From CAVWDI01 sp963793095 (lineage in GTDB: Bacteria > Chloroflexota > Anaerolineae > Anaerolineales > UBA4823), in assembly GCA_963793095.1 (NCBI GenBank), contig CAWBYY010000002.1, forward strand, positions 1,116,001-1,180,000: a stretch of DNA of 64,000 nt, in the 5' to 3' direction. Position 1 is the stretch's first letter. Each line of letters begins with the position of its first letter. Below the pieces are notes generated by a model. The model was not told where the DNA came from and did no database searches. It was given only the letters and a program-made list of their open reading frames with translations. Both the position numbers and the translations under genes were made by a program. Shown here piece after piece: positions 19,941-28,892 of the stretch.

Positions 19941-20369
19941 ATGTTAATGCCGAAAAGAGTTAAATGGCGAAAACAGATGCGTGGACGAATGAAAGGAAAC
20001 GCATCTCGCGGCACCCAGATTGCGTTTGGTGATTATGGATTGAAAGCCTTGGAACCAGGCTGGGTATCAGCACGGCAGATTGAAGCTGCCCGCAGGGCGA
20101 TAGTCCGTGCTGTACGCAGACGTGGAAAATTCTGGATACGAATTTTTCCAGACAAGCCAGTAACAAAAAAACCCGCCGAGACACGAATGGGTAAAGGCAA
20201 AGGCAATGTGGAATACTGGGTTGCGGTTGTCAAACCAGGACGTATCATGTTTGAGATCGGATGGGGGCTGTCAGAAGATATAGCAAAGGAAGCATTGCGT
20301 TTGGCGCAGTATAAATTATCGGTCAAAACTAAAATTGTTGGACGAGAAGATATTTCGGGAGGCGAATAA
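19941..20369 (+). CDS. rplP: 50S ribosomal protein L16
   Basis: L16, 142 residues, contacts the A-site tRNA. The N-terminus MLMPKRVKWRKQMRGRMKG is standard, which supports the ATG at 19941 over the one at 19947. The motif GYGLKALEPGWVSARQIEAAR-like region (DYGLKALEPGWVSARQIE) follows. A 76-base gap separates it from rpsC; its stop overlaps rpmC by one base. Confidence 0.95.
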   Translation: MLMPKRVKWRKQMRGRMKGNASRGTQIAFGDYGLKALEPGWVSARQIEAARRAIVRAVRRRGKFWIRIFPDKPVTKKPAETRMGKGKGNVEYWVAVVKPGRIMFEIGWGLSEDIAKEALRLAQYKLSVKTKIVGREDISGGE

Positions 20370-20581
20370 TGAGTGTAGAAGAGCTCCGGAATATAACTTC
20401 TGAAGAAATTCAATCAAAATTGGATGACGCAAAAGAAGAACTTATGAATTTGAGATTCCAACAATCAACTGGAGAATTAACTGATCATAACCAGATTCGT
20501 TATACCAGAAGACAAATTGCCCGGTTCCTTACTATCCTCCGCGAACGGGAAATTGAGTTAGAAATGGAGAGTGAGTCATGA
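20369..20581 (+). CDS. rpmC: 50S ribosomal protein L29
   Basis: L29, 70 residues, is a helical protein at the tunnel exit beside L23. The sequence ELRNITSEEIQSKLDDAKEE and LRFQQSTGELTDHNQIR match the family. The start overlaps the rplP stop and the end overlaps rpsQ by ATGA, so the three are translationally coupled. Confidence 0.93.
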   Translation: MSVEELRNITSEEIQSKLDDAKEELMNLRFQQSTGELTDHNQIRYTRRQIARFLTILREREIELEMESES

Positions 20582-20859
20582 ATAACCGCAGGCGAATGAC
20601 AGGTGTGGTGACAAGCAACAAGATGCACAAGACTGTCATCGTTGAAGTAACGCGTTCTTATCGGCATCGCTTGTATAAAAAAGTAGTCCACAGTCGACGG
20701 AAAGTGATGGCTCATGATGAACTCGGATGCCAGCTAGGTGATCAGGTAATTATTGTTGAAAGCCGTCCTTTGTCAAGAAAAAAAAGATGGGTTGTTCAAG
20801 AAATATTACAGCGCGATATTGCTGCTGGGGAACCAGTACTGGTGTTGGAGGAAGAGTAA
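20578..20859 (+). CDS. rpsQ: 30S ribosomal protein S17
   Basis: S17, 93 residues, is a primary 16S rRNA binder. The N-terminal RRMTGVVTSNKMHKTVIVEV and the later ESRPLSRKKRW motif are diagnostic. It starts within the rpmC stop (ATGA) and is followed without a gap by rplN. Confidence 0.95.
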   Translation: MNNRRRMTGVVTSNKMHKTVIVEVTRSYRHRLYKKVVHSRRKVMAHDELGCQLGDQVIIVESRPLSRKKRWVVQEILQRDIAAGEPVLVLEEE

Positions 20860-21231
20860 ATGATCCAGCAGGAGTCCAGGATAAAGATAGCAGATAATAC
20901 AGGTGCCCGCGAATTATTGGTGATCCATGTGGTTGGTGGCTCATCTCGCAGGTATGGCAGGATCGGGGATGTGGTTGTAGGAACTGTGAAAGCCGCGACA
21001 CCTCAAGGCACAGTAAAAAAGAGCGATATTGTGCATGCAGTGATCGTCCGCTGCGCTAAAGAGTGGCGTCGAGAAGATGGATCCACAATCCGCTTTGATG
21101 ATAATGCAGCTGTGATTCTTGACGCCGATGGTCGTAATCCCAGAGGCACCCGCATTTTTGGACCTGTTGCAAGAGAATTGCGCGAGAAGGGATACATGAA
21201 GATTGTATCGCTGGCACAAGAAGTCCTTTAG
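20860..21231 (+). CDS. rplN: 50S ribosomal protein L14
   Basis: L14, 123 residues, forms an intersubunit bridge with 16S rRNA and is a target of silencing factor RsfS. The start MIQQESRIKIADNTGARE and the motif RIFGPVARELREKGYMKI are typical. It begins directly after the rpsQ stop. Confidence 0.95.
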   Translation: MIQQESRIKIADNTGARELLVIHVVGGSSRRYGRIGDVVVGTVKAATPQGTVKKSDIVHAVIVRCAKEWRREDGSTIRFDDNAAVILDADGRNPRGTRIFGPVARELREKGYMKIVSLAQEVL

Positions 21232-21261
21232 CTGAATACTTAAAAAGAAGGAGCAGGCATT

Positions 21262-21591
21262 GTGAAAGTAAAAATCCGTAAAGGTGACACGGTTGAAGTA
21301 ATAAGTGGCCTCTTTGAGGATAAAGGTAAGAGAGGTGAGGTTATCAAAGTATTGCCAAAAGATGGCAAAATTGTTGTCCAGGGTATCAATTTACGCAAAA
21401 AGCACCAGAAGCAGGTTCAAACCCGGGGCAGAACCCTCTCACCTGGCATAATCGAATTTGAAGCGCCAATATCAATTTCTAACGTGATGTTCGTTTGCCC
21501 AGTTTGTAAACAGCCATCTCGGATTGGCATAAAAAGAGCTGGTCAGGATATTCAACGAGTGTGTAAGAAGTGTGAAGCAGAATTTGATTAA
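21262..21591 (+). CDS. rplX: 50S ribosomal protein L24
   Basis: L24, 109 residues, starts 50S assembly. KVKIRKGDTVEVISG is the KOW motif, and a zinc-like Cys pattern (CPVC ... CKKCEAEF) closes the protein. The GTG at 21262 follows AAGGAGC. The gene is intact and in the usual spc position. Confidence 0.93.
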   Translation: MKVKIRKGDTVEVISGLFEDKGKRGEVIKVLPKDGKIVVQGINLRKKHQKQVQTRGRTLSPGIIEFEAPISISNVMFVCPVCKQPSRIGIKRAGQDIQRVCKKCEAEFD

Positions 21592-21614
21592 TATAACTGT
21601 TGGAGCATTATTAG

Positions 21615-22163
21615 ATGAGCTTAGTTATTGAAAAAAGATATAAAGAAGAAATTGTTCCTGCGTTGATGAAATCGCTGAACCTGTCCAATATTATGGAGGT
21701 TCCAGGTGTTAAGAAGGTTGTTGTGAATGTTGGAGTAGGTGAAGCGATAGACAATGCAAAAGCACTGGACGCAAGTGTTTCGGATCTCAGGATAATCACC
21801 GGCCAACAACCTGTAGTAACAAAAGCTCGCAAGAGTATTGCGAATTTTAAGCTAAGGGAAGGAAGATCAATTGGAGCAAAAGTAACTTTGCGGGGCGACC
21901 ATATGTGGTCATTTTTAGATAGATTGATGAATATTGCCCTCCCGCGTGTAAGAGATTTCCGGGGTGTTTCTCCAAATGCATTTGACGGAAGGGGAAACTA
22001 TACATTGGGTTTGCGGGAACAGTTGGTGTTTCCAGAAATTGATTATGACAAGATAGATAAGATCCGGGGATTTGAAATAACCATAGTTACAAGCGCCCGT
22101 GATGATGAACAGGGGAGACAATTACTGCAATTATTGGGTATGCCATTCAGGCAGGAAGGATAA
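21615..22163 (+). CDS. rplE: 50S ribosomal protein L5
   Basis: L5, 182 residues, binds 5S rRNA and touches the P-site tRNA. Conserved stretches include PGVKKVVVNVGVGEA, TGQQPVVTKARKSIANFKLR and FGxSPNAFDGRGNYTLGL-like FRGVSPNAFDGRGNYTLG. It is followed after 3 bases by the small zinc form of S14. Confidence 0.95.
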   Translation: MSLVIEKRYKEEIVPALMKSLNLSNIMEVPGVKKVVVNVGVGEAIDNAKALDASVSDLRIITGQQPVVTKARKSIANFKLREGRSIGAKVTLRGDHMWSFLDRLMNIALPRVRDFRGVSPNAFDGRGNYTLGLREQLVFPEIDYDKIDKIRGFEITIVTSARDDEQGRQLLQLLGMPFRQEG

Positions 22164-22166
22164 ACG

Positions 22167-22349
22167 ATGTCAAAGAAATGTATGCCAATCAGAGAAATCA
22201 GGCGAAAGTATCAAATACGAGTTAGGAATCGCTGTAAAGTGTGCGGAAGACCGCGTGGCTATATACGCAGATTTGGATTGTGCCGTATCTGTTTCCGAGA
22301 ACTGGCGCTGAAAGGAAAAATACCAGGCGTTGTCAAGTCTTCCTGGTAA
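22167..22349 (+). CDS. rpsN: 30S ribosomal protein S14, zinc-binding (type Z)
   Basis: This 60-residue S14 is the short type with a zinc ribbon: CKVCGRPRGYIRRFGLCRIC has the two Cys-x2-Cys pairs, followed by FRELALKGKIPGVVKSSW, the standard end. It helps assemble the 30S head. It lies between rplE and rpsH as in most bacteria. Confidence 0.95.
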   Translation: MSKKCMPIREIRRKYQIRVRNRCKVCGRPRGYIRRFGLCRICFRELALKGKIPGVVKSSW

Positions 22350-22369
22350 ATGGAACTGAGGAGAGGTAA

Positions 22370-22783
22370 ATGAGTGTTAATGATCCCATCGGAGATATGC
22401 TAACTCGAATCCGCAATGCAATTATGGCGGATCATAAAGTCGTAGCGATGCCAGGCTCGAAAATTAAAATTGCAATAGCCCAAATTCTTAAGGAAGAAGG
22501 GTATATCAATGACTATGAAGTTGTTGATGGCAAAGTATATGGATCGAAAGTAATCCGAATTAAACTTAAATATGTCGGTGACCGTCGAAAACGGAAGCCC
22601 GTTATATCTGGATTGGAGCGAGTCAGTCGCCCTGGAAGAAGGGTTTACACTGGAAAACAGGATATCCCATGGGTGCTATCTGGGATAGGAGTAGCGATAT
22701 TGTCAACTCCGAAAGGTGTAATGACTGGACAGCGGGCCAGGCAGTTAGGTGTTGGTGGTGAGGTTTTGTGTAAAATTTGGTGA
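22370..22783 (+). CDS. rpsH: 30S ribosomal protein S8
   Basis: S8, 137 residues, binds 16S rRNA helix 21 and in some bacteria regulates the spc operon. The start NDPIGDMLTRIRNA and the C-terminal GVAILSTPKGVMTGQRARQ and GGEVLCKIW are diagnostic. RBS GGAGAGG precedes the ATG at 22370. Confidence 0.95.
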   Translation: MSVNDPIGDMLTRIRNAIMADHKVVAMPGSKIKIAIAQILKEEGYINDYEVVDGKVYGSKVIRIKLKYVGDRRKRKPVISGLERVSRPGRRVYTGKQDIPWVLSGIGVAILSTPKGVMTGQRARQLGVGGEVLCKIW

Positions 22784-22839
22784 TCAAAGGGAAACATGTA
22801 TTTGTAAAGTGTGATCCCGGATGATTGGAGGTAAAAGAA

Positions 22840-23386
22840 GTGTCTAGAATTGGTCGACTGCCAGTGGCAATACCTGAAGGTGTTGAAGTTAGGATAAAAG
22901 GGACTCATGTAAGCGTTAAAAGGCCCAAAAGGTGAGCTCGAACATAATTTTCCGGCCGATATGAAAATCACTCAAAAAGAAGGTGAAATTATTGTAACCC
23001 GGCCAACCGATGAACAAACCCACAGAGCATTTCATGGAATGACCCGCTCATTAATAAATAATATGGTTATCGGAGTTAGTGATGGGTTTCAAAAAGTGCT
23101 TGAGATAAATGGTGTTGGTTATCGAGCAGAACTTGATGGGAAAAACCTTGTATTAAATGTAGGTTATTCACATCCAGTAATCATCGTACCACCTGAAGGA
23201 ATTGAATTTGAAGTGGATACACGAACCCGCCAAATAACCGTGAAAGGGTACGACAGGCAGAACGTTGGACATATGGCTGCGGTTATTCGCAAGGTTCGCC
23301 CTCCTGAACCTTATAAGGGAAAGGGGATTAAATACCTTGATGAGCACATCCGAAGAAAGGCTGGTAAGGCAGGAAGGGTACAGTAA
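22840..23386 (+). CDS. rplF: 50S ribosomal protein L6 (split by one frameshift)
   Basis: L6, about 181 residues when restored, binds near the factor-binding site. The GTG at 22840 starts SRIGRLPVAIPEGVEV, after GGAGG. The frame breaks at 22918-22921, where GTTAAAAGG has one A too many; the second frame continues KGPKGELEHNFPADMKI and contains VEGVSxGFxKxLEI-like VSDGFQKVLEINGVGYRAEL and the end KYLDEHIRRKAGKAG. The 5' part is too short to appear as a gene on its own. The break is most likely a sequence error. Confidence 0.93.
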
Positions 23387-23387
23387 T

Positions 23388-23756
23388 ATGGTTAAGAATA
23401 ACGATCGCAATTACAAAAGAACCCGCAGGCATGTGCGCGTAAGATCAAAAATAATTGGAAATTCCGAGAAACCGCGCTTGAATGTCTACCGCAGTTTATC
23501 GGAAATTTATTCACAAATAGTAGATGATTCTACTGGAAAGACAATTGTATCAGCGTCGACGATCGACCAGCGAATTACGATTAAAAATGAAAGGACTAAA
23601 TAAAACTGATCAAGCTAACCTGGTTGGTAAACAGATAGCAAAGCGTGCAAAGGACAAGGGAATCAAAGAAGTAGTTTTTGATCGCGGCGGCTACCAGTAT
23701 ATCGGTCGGGTTAAAGCTCTCGCTGATGGGCGCGAGAAGGTGGCTTGAAATTTTAA
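23388..23756 (+). CDS. rplR: 50S ribosomal protein L18 (two frame breaks)
   Basis: L18, about 122 residues when restored, carries 5S rRNA to the large subunit. Frame one gives RTRRHVRVRSKIIGNSEKPR and runs to a false stop at 23603. Near 23576-23590 an extra base moves the reading to the frame with LVGKQIAKRAKDKGIKEVVF and DRGGYQYIGRVKALADG. At 23728-23730 (GATGGGCGC) one G is missing: putting it back gives the standard end AREGGLKF and a stop at 23754-23756, instead of the false ending at 23748. An insertion and a deletion in one 370-base gene argue for sequence errors. Confidence 0.92.
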
Positions 23757-23824
23757 CTCTGTACGTATTTTATTGATTAATATGACGATTGGAAAAACAA
23801 ACAACTCTCCCAAGGAGAATTTTT

Positions 23825-24346
23825 ATGTCGGATTATGAATTTTCGGACTTGACACAGGAACTGGACGAACGAGTGGTTGATATAAAACGCGTCGCCAAGG
23901 TAGTTAAAGGTGGCAGGCGATTTTCTTTCCGGGTTACAGTTGTAGTTGGGAATAACCGGGGGAGTGTAGGAGTAGGCGTTGGAAAAGCGAATGCTGTCCC
24001 GGATGCGATGCGAAAGGCTACTGATAAAGCTAGAAAGAATATGCAGGAAATCGCAACATACAAATCAACAATTCCCCATGAAGTGTTGGGTAGAGTTGGT
24101 GGAGCAAAAGTTTTGTTAAAACCAGCTTCACCAGGAACTGGCGTAATTGCAGCTGGTGGTGTCCGGGCGGTTATCGAAGCCGCAGGAATATCGGATATTT
24201 TGACGAAATCCTTAGGCAGCAGCAATATTCTTAATGTTGTCTTCGCTACATTAGCTGCTTTAGATGAATTAAAGTCTCCCAGGGAAGAAGCCGCCAGAAG
24301 GGGTAAATCTCCTGAGGAATTAATACCATACTGGGAGAGAAGATAA
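23825..24346 (+). CDS. rpsE: 30S ribosomal protein S5
   Basis: S5, 173 residues, lies at the mRNA entry and affects decoding accuracy. DIKRVAKVVKGGRRFSFRV and VGVGVGKANAVPDAMRKA are characteristic, as is GVIAAGGVRAVIEAAGI. The ATG at 23825 with AAGGAGA just before it is preferred to the ATG at 23789, which would add 12 unrelated residues. Confidence 0.95.
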   Translation: MSDYEFSDLTQELDERVVDIKRVAKVVKGGRRFSFRVTVVVGNNRGSVGVGVGKANAVPDAMRKATDKARKNMQEIATYKSTIPHEVLGRVGGAKVLLKPASPGTGVIAAGGVRAVIEAAGISDILTKSLGSSNILNVVFATLAALDELKSPREEAARRGKSPEELIPYWERR

Positions 24347-24347
24347 A

Positions 24348-24554
24348 ATGGCGAGATCAACAAAGAAGAAGAAAAATAAAATTCAAATAACTCTCGTAAA
24401 AAGCCCTATTGGATATTCCAAACGTCAAAAAGATACTGTTAAAGCGTTGGGATTGCGTAAAGTAAACCAGACAGTAATAATGGAATCTTCACCTGCCGTA
24501 CAGGGAATGCTGGAAAAAGTCAGCCATCTTATATCAGTTGAAGAGGAAGAATAG
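24348..24554 (+). CDS. rpmD: 50S ribosomal protein L30
   Basis: L30, 68 residues, has the family core KIQITLVKSPIGYSKRQKDT and ALGLRKVNQTV. It starts one base after the rpsE stop and is followed by rplO, the normal spc order. Confidence 0.93.
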   Translation: MARSTKKKKNKIQITLVKSPIGYSKRQKDTVKALGLRKVNQTVIMESSPAVQGMLEKVSHLISVEEEE

Positions 24555-24562
24555 GTTTTATT

Positions 24563-25015
24563 ATGAAATTACACGACCTGAAACCAAGTGAAGGCGCCAA
24601 AAAAAGCCGCAAACGTGTTGGCCGCGGAACTGCTGCCGGTCAGGGAAAAACGGCTGGCAGAGGGACGAAAGGCCAGGGTGCTCGTGCTGGCGGTGGAACT
24701 CCTTTGTACCACCAGGGAGGCAATCTGCCATTCTTTCGTCGTTTACCATTTATGAGAGGAAAAGGTTTCACACCAATTAATCGGATTGAATATTATGAAG
24801 TAAATCTGGACCAACTCTCAAAGTTTAAAGCAAAAAGCATCGTTTCACCTGAGACGCTCGCAGAAACTCGGATTATTCGTGATACTCGCAGACCTGTGGT
24901 TTTATTAGGTCGTGGTGAAATCGATAAAGCGCTCAACGTAAAAGTACAACGTATCAGCAAAAGCGCCCTTTCCAAAATCGAAGCTGCAGGCGGCAGTGTT
25001 GAAATCATTGAATAA
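24563..25015 (+). CDS. rplO: 50S ribosomal protein L15
   Basis: L15, 150 residues, is a late assembly protein. The glycine-rich N-terminal part (MKLHDLKPSEGAKKSRKRVG, then GQGARAGGGTPLYHQGG) and PFMRGKGFTPINR are typical. It immediately precedes secY as usual. Confidence 0.95.
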   Translation: MKLHDLKPSEGAKKSRKRVGRGTAAGQGKTAGRGTKGQGARAGGGTPLYHQGGNLPFFRRLPFMRGKGFTPINRIEYYEVNLDQLSKFKAKSIVSPETLAETRIIRDTRRPVVLLGRGEIDKALNVKVQRISKSALSKIEAAGGSVEIIE

Positions 25016-25038
25016 GTCGAAATCAAGGAGTCAATAAT

Positions 25039-26380
25039 ATGAAGCGGTCTGCTTGGCGATACATCTGGGCAGCAGGTGATATTCGAAAACGAATACTGAT
25101 GACGATCTTGCTTTTAGGGATTTATCGTCTTGCAGCACATGTACCTGTTCCGGGAGCTAATCGAGAAGCAATAGCAAGAATTTATGATGCAGGGGGTGCA
25201 GGAGGTACTCTGGTTGGTTTGCTGGATTTACTCTCTGGCGGTACGGTATCTAATTTTTCGGTTTTAGCAATGGGAGTATATCCTTACATCACCGCCCAAA
25301 TTATCCTCCAGTTACTTGTTCCGATTATTCCTGCTCTTCAGAAGAAAATGGAAGAGGATCCACGTGAAGGCCGGAAATGGATGGAGAAATGGACATATAT
25401 CCTGGCAGTTCCTATGGCGGCACTGCAAGCAATTGGACAAATAAACATTTTCAGCTCATTGTCCGGTGGTGTACCGGTTGTTGAAAACTTTGGTTTTAGA
25501 GGCGGAGATTCGCTGGCATCCCTGGCGGTCGTGGTGAGCATGACTGCAGGGACGATGTTCGCGATCTGGTTAGGTGAACTCATTTCTGAATTTGGTTTGC
25601 GCAATCAGGGCCTTTCTCTCATAATATTTGCGGGAATTGTTTCACGAATACCGATTAACTTCGCCAGTATTCTTGCAGATGAGCAGAACCGGGTATTCTT
25701 AATGCTGTTTACCATTGTGATTACAGTACTCACCATTTTTGCAATTGTTTTCGTCCAGCAAGGAAGAAGAAATGTACCGGTTATGTATCCAGGTCGACGA
25801 GTAGGTAATCGGATGTCCATGCCAGTAAAAGGTACATTGCCTCTTATGGTGAATATGGCAGGGATGATCCCGCTGATATTCGCCCAATCTTTGCTAACCT
25901 TTCCCGCGATTTCTTGCCAGTTTCTTCACTCAATCTCAAATCGAATGGGTTAGTAATCTTGCAACTTCAGTACAGAATCTTTTTAGTGGTGACAGTAACG
26001 CCTACTGGATTTTATACTTCCTGATGGTGGTTGGATTTACATTTTTCTATACCAATGTGCTATTTACTCAGCAGAATTATGGAGAAAGTCTGAAAAGGGT
26101 TGGTGCCAGAATACCGGGAGTAAGCCCGGGTGCACCTACCCAGAGGTACTTAAACCGGGTCCTGAGCAGGATTACACTGCCGGGAGCTTTGTTTTTGGGT
26201 TTTGTTGCTATCCTGCCCTGGTTGTTAGGTCTTCTCGTCCCGGTCGGGCAGAATACCAGTTTAATGCTGGTTCAATCTGCTGGGCTGCTGATAGTCGTCG
26301 GTGTTGTCCGGGACGTGTTCTTCAATATCGAAGCTGAATTGAAGATACATGGATATGAAGATTCGTTATTGATACGCTGA
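25039..26380 (+). CDS. secY: Preprotein translocase subunit SecY (split by one frameshift)
   Basis: SecY, about 446 residues when restored, is the membrane channel of the Sec pathway, with ten expected membrane segments. The plug-side N-terminus (RLAAHVPVPGANREAI, NFSVLAMGVYPYITAQIILQ) is intact. The frame breaks at about 25901-25907 in TTTCCCGCG, where one extra base leads to a stop at 25953; the next frame continues RFLASFFTQSQIEWVSNLA and then the last segments with YGESLKRVGARIPGVSPG and a normal end GYEDSLLIR. As SecY is essential, I regard the break as an error. Confidence 0.94.
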
Positions 26381-26393
26381 TATTGAAGTCGGT

Positions 26394-27050
26394 ATGCCAA
26401 AATTTATAATTCTTTTAGGCCCTCCCGGCGCAGGAAAAGGAACCCAGGCAAAACTGGTTGCAGAAGAATTGGATTTTCCGCATATATCTTCTGGTGATAT
26501 TTTCAGGGAAAATATCAAAAATGGCACCGATCTGGGGTTACAAGCGAAGGTATACATAGATCGCGGCGACCTGGTTCCTGATGAATTGACAATTTCTATG
26601 ATCCGCCAAAGATTGGATTGTGAAGATTGTAAAAATGGAGCAATTTTAGATGGATTTCCGCGGACACCCGCTCAGGCTGAATCCCTGGGGATGATGCTTG
26701 CTGATTTTAATGGACAGGTGAATATTGTCCCGTTTATCAATGTGCCGGAAGATATTCTGGTGAAAAGATTATCAGGGAGATGGATCTGTCGTGCTGAAGG
26801 TCATGTCTTTCATGAACTTAATAACCCTCCAGACAAATTTGGTGTATGCGATTTTGATGGTTCTGAGCTTTACCAGAGAGAAGATGACAAAGAAGAGACA
26901 GTTAAGAACAGGATAGAAGTCTACTTCGAAAAAACCAGACCTTTGATTGAATATTATAAAAAGGCTGGTTTGCTCCAGGAAATTGACGGCGATCAACCCA
27001 TCAATGAGGTCGTGAAGGAATTAAAAATCGTTATATCTCGGGTAATTTGA
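26394..27050 (+). CDS. adk: Adenylate kinase
   Basis: The 218-residue enzyme interconverts ATP + AMP and 2 ADP. The P-loop GPPGAGKGTQA is at residues 9-19, the AMP-binding motif DGFPRT at 86-91, and the long LID of the zinc-type enzymes is present. In the LID the usual four metal ligands are altered: Cys132 and Cys152 are kept, but the second Cys is Glu135 and the fourth position is Asp155 (ICRAEGHVFH ... VCDFDG). Asp in the last position is known in the family; Glu in the second is odd. The gene lies between secY and map as in many bacteria. Confidence 0.95.
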   Translation: MPKFIILLGPPGAGKGTQAKLVAEELDFPHISSGDIFRENIKNGTDLGLQAKVYIDRGDLVPDELTISMIRQRLDCEDCKNGAILDGFPRTPAQAESLGMMLADFNGQVNIVPFINVPEDILVKRLSGRWICRAEGHVFHELNNPPDKFGVCDFDGSELYQREDDKEETVKNRIEVYFEKTRPLIEYYKKAGLLQEIDGDQPINEVVKELKIVISRVI

Positions 27051-27057
27051 TGTAGAT

Positions 27058-27825
27058 ATGGTGAATAAAGATATTTCTATCAAAAGTGAAAATGAACTGG
27101 CTCTAATGCGCGAGGCCGGCAAGCTGAACGCAAAGACGCTTGAGGCAGTTAGAGAAGCTGTTCGGCCAGGTGTAACTACCTCCGAGTTAGACAAAATTGC
27201 TGAATCATTGATCAGGGAGAATAATGCTGAGCCGGTTTTTAAAGGTTACCCGGGACCGTATCCATTTCCAGCAACGCTGACGATATGCATAAACGATGAG
27301 CTGGTACACGGAATTCCGAGCGACCGAGTTTTGAAGGATGGAGATATAGTATCGATCGATTGTGGAACTTATTATAATGGTTATGTCGGCGATTCCGCAT
27401 TTACCATAGGCGTTGGGGATGTTTCTGATGAGGCGCAGCGGTTAATTGATGTAACAGAACAATCCCTGTTCGAAGGTATAAAGAAAATGTGGCCGGGTAA
27501 CAGGCTTGGAGACGTGTCCTCAAGTATACAAAGGTATGTTGAGAAGAATGGGTTTTTCGTGACCCGGATTTATACCGGGCATGGCGTCGGGAAAAATATG
27601 CACGAAGGGCCGCAACTTCCCAATTACGGCATACCGGGGAAAGGACTGAAATTGGAACCTGGGATGACGATTGCTATTGAGCCCATGGTGCTTATGGGAA
27701 CAGATAAAACCAGAGTACTTGATGATAAATGGACAGTGGTGTCTGCGGATGGGTCATTAACTGCCCATTTCGAACACACTGTGGGAGTAACAGAGTCAGG
27801 ACCATTAATTCTAACAAGTTTATAG
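27058..27825 (+). CDS. map: Methionine aminopeptidase, type I
   Basis: The 255-residue enzyme removes the initiator methionine from nascent proteins. The pita-bread fold is clear, with metal ligands in SIDCGTYYNGYVGDSA (two Asp), the His in TGHGVGKNMHE, and the Glu in IAIEPMV and in AHFEHTVGV. It starts at the ATG at 27058, 7 bases after adk. infA, which often follows, is not here. Confidence 0.95.
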   Translation: MVNKDISIKSENELALMREAGKLNAKTLEAVREAVRPGVTTSELDKIAESLIRENNAEPVFKGYPGPYPFPATLTICINDELVHGIPSDRVLKDGDIVSIDCGTYYNGYVGDSAFTIGVGDVSDEAQRLIDVTEQSLFEGIKKMWPGNRLGDVSSSIQRYVEKNGFFVTRIYTGHGVGKNMHEGPQLPNYGIPGKGLKLEPGMTIAIEPMVLMGTDKTRVLDDKWTVVSADGSLTAHFEHTVGVTESGPLILTSL

Positions 27826-27852
27826 TTAAAAGTGATCTCGGAAAATAGAAGC

Positions 27853-27881
27853 TGGACGTAAAAGGCGATAATAGGTATAAT
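27853..27881 (+). promoter_or_regulatory. Probable promoter for the alpha operon
   Basis: TGGACG at 27853-27858 and a perfect TATAAT at 27876-27881 are 17 bases apart, in the 83-base gap between map and rpmJ. It would start transcription about 20 bases before rpmJ, giving the rpmJ-rpsM-rpsK-rpsD-rpoA group its own promoter. Confidence 0.6.
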
Positions 27882-27908
27882 TGTGGTTTTGGCTCAAGGA
27901 GTTATTAA

Positions 27909-28022
27909 ATGAAAGTATCATCATCCATAAAAAAGCGATGCGCGAATTGTAAGATCGTAAAACGCAAAGGCGTTCTGTATGTAATTTGTGATAATCCAAA
28001 GCATAAACAAAGACAAGGATAG
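27909..28022 (+). CDS. rpmJ: 50S ribosomal protein L36, zinc-binding
   Basis: This 37-residue protein is L36. It starts MKVSSSIKKRCANCKIVKRK and has the zinc motif Cys-x2-Cys-x12-Cys-x4-His (CANC ... CDNPKH), ending KQRQG. AAGGAG lies just ahead at about 27896-27901. It sits 6 bases before rpsM, its normal place. Confidence 0.93.
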   Translation: MKVSSSIKKRCANCKIVKRKGVLYVICDNPKHKQRQG

Positions 28023-28027
28023 ATAAT

Positions 28028-28417
28028 ATGGCACGTATAGAAGGCGTTGATCTTCCCAGGAATAAAAGAGTTGAGGTTGGTCTTACATACATATATGGTA
28101 TTGGTCCAACACGTTCAAGACAGATCTTAAGTGAAACAGGCGTTAGCCCGGATACCAGAGTGAAGGATCTAACCGATTCGGATGTAACCAGGGTCAGGGA
28201 TTATATCAACCAGAATTATAAAGTTGAGGGTGACCTGAGACGTGAAGTTCAATTGAATATTAAAAGATTGATTGAGATAGGTAGTTATCGCGGGTTACGG
28301 CACAGGCGCAATCTACCCGTACATGGTCAAAGAACAAAAACAAATGCTCGCACCAGAAAAGGCCCCAAAAGGACAGTTGCAGGTCGCGGAAGACGCCGCG
28401 GAGCTACCAAGAAGTAA
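28028..28417 (+). CDS. rpsM: 30S ribosomal protein S13
   Basis: S13, 129 residues, forms head-to-50S bridges and contacts the P-site tRNA. MARIEGVDLPRNKRVEVGL and the basic tail with RHRRNLPVHGQRTKTNARTR are diagnostic. Intact; first large gene of the alpha group. Confidence 0.95.
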   Translation: MARIEGVDLPRNKRVEVGLTYIYGIGPTRSRQILSETGVSPDTRVKDLTDSDVTRVRDYINQNYKVEGDLRREVQLNIKRLIEIGSYRGLRHRRNLPVHGQRTKTNARTRKGPKRTVAGRGRRRGATKK

Positions 28418-28456
28418 TTTTGATAACATAATTATTAGTATGAAAAGCGAGGTATT

Positions 28457-28858
28457 ATGGCGCAAAGTGTAAGGTCTGCTCGTCGAAAAGGCAGCAAAAA
28501 AACTAAAAAGACATTGGCTTCTGGTCAGGTCCATATCTATGCTACGTTCAACAACACCATTGTCACGATCACTGACAACGAAGGTAATACTATAACCTGG
28601 GGGAGCGCTGGCTCTGTCGGTTTTAAAGGTTCAAAAAAGAGCACTCCTTTCGCTGCAAGGCTGGCAGCGGAAGAGGCAATTAAAGCTGCCCTGGCCATGG
28701 GTCTGCAGGAAGCAGAACTTTTTGTGAAAGGCCCAGGCCCTGGAAGGGAATCAGCAATTCGTGCAGTTCAAGCCCTGGGATTAAAAATAACGGCTATCTC
28801 AGATGTAACTCCAGTTCCCCATAATGGTTGCCGACCTCCTAAGAGGCGGAGAGTCTGA
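28457..28858 (+). CDS. rpsK: 30S ribosomal protein S11
   Basis: S11, 133 residues, lies on the platform near the E site. HIYATFNNTIVTITDNEGNT and KGPGPGRESAIRA match the family, and it ends with TPVPHNGCRPPKRRRV. Intact. Confidence 0.95.
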   Translation: MAQSVRSARRKGSKKTKKTLASGQVHIYATFNNTIVTITDNEGNTITWGSAGSVGFKGSKKSTPFAARLAAEEAIKAALAMGLQEAELFVKGPGPGRESAIRAVQALGLKITAISDVTPVPHNGCRPPKRRRV

Positions 28859-28892
28859 GATATAAAGATAAGGAAGGAAGTATAGGAACAAT

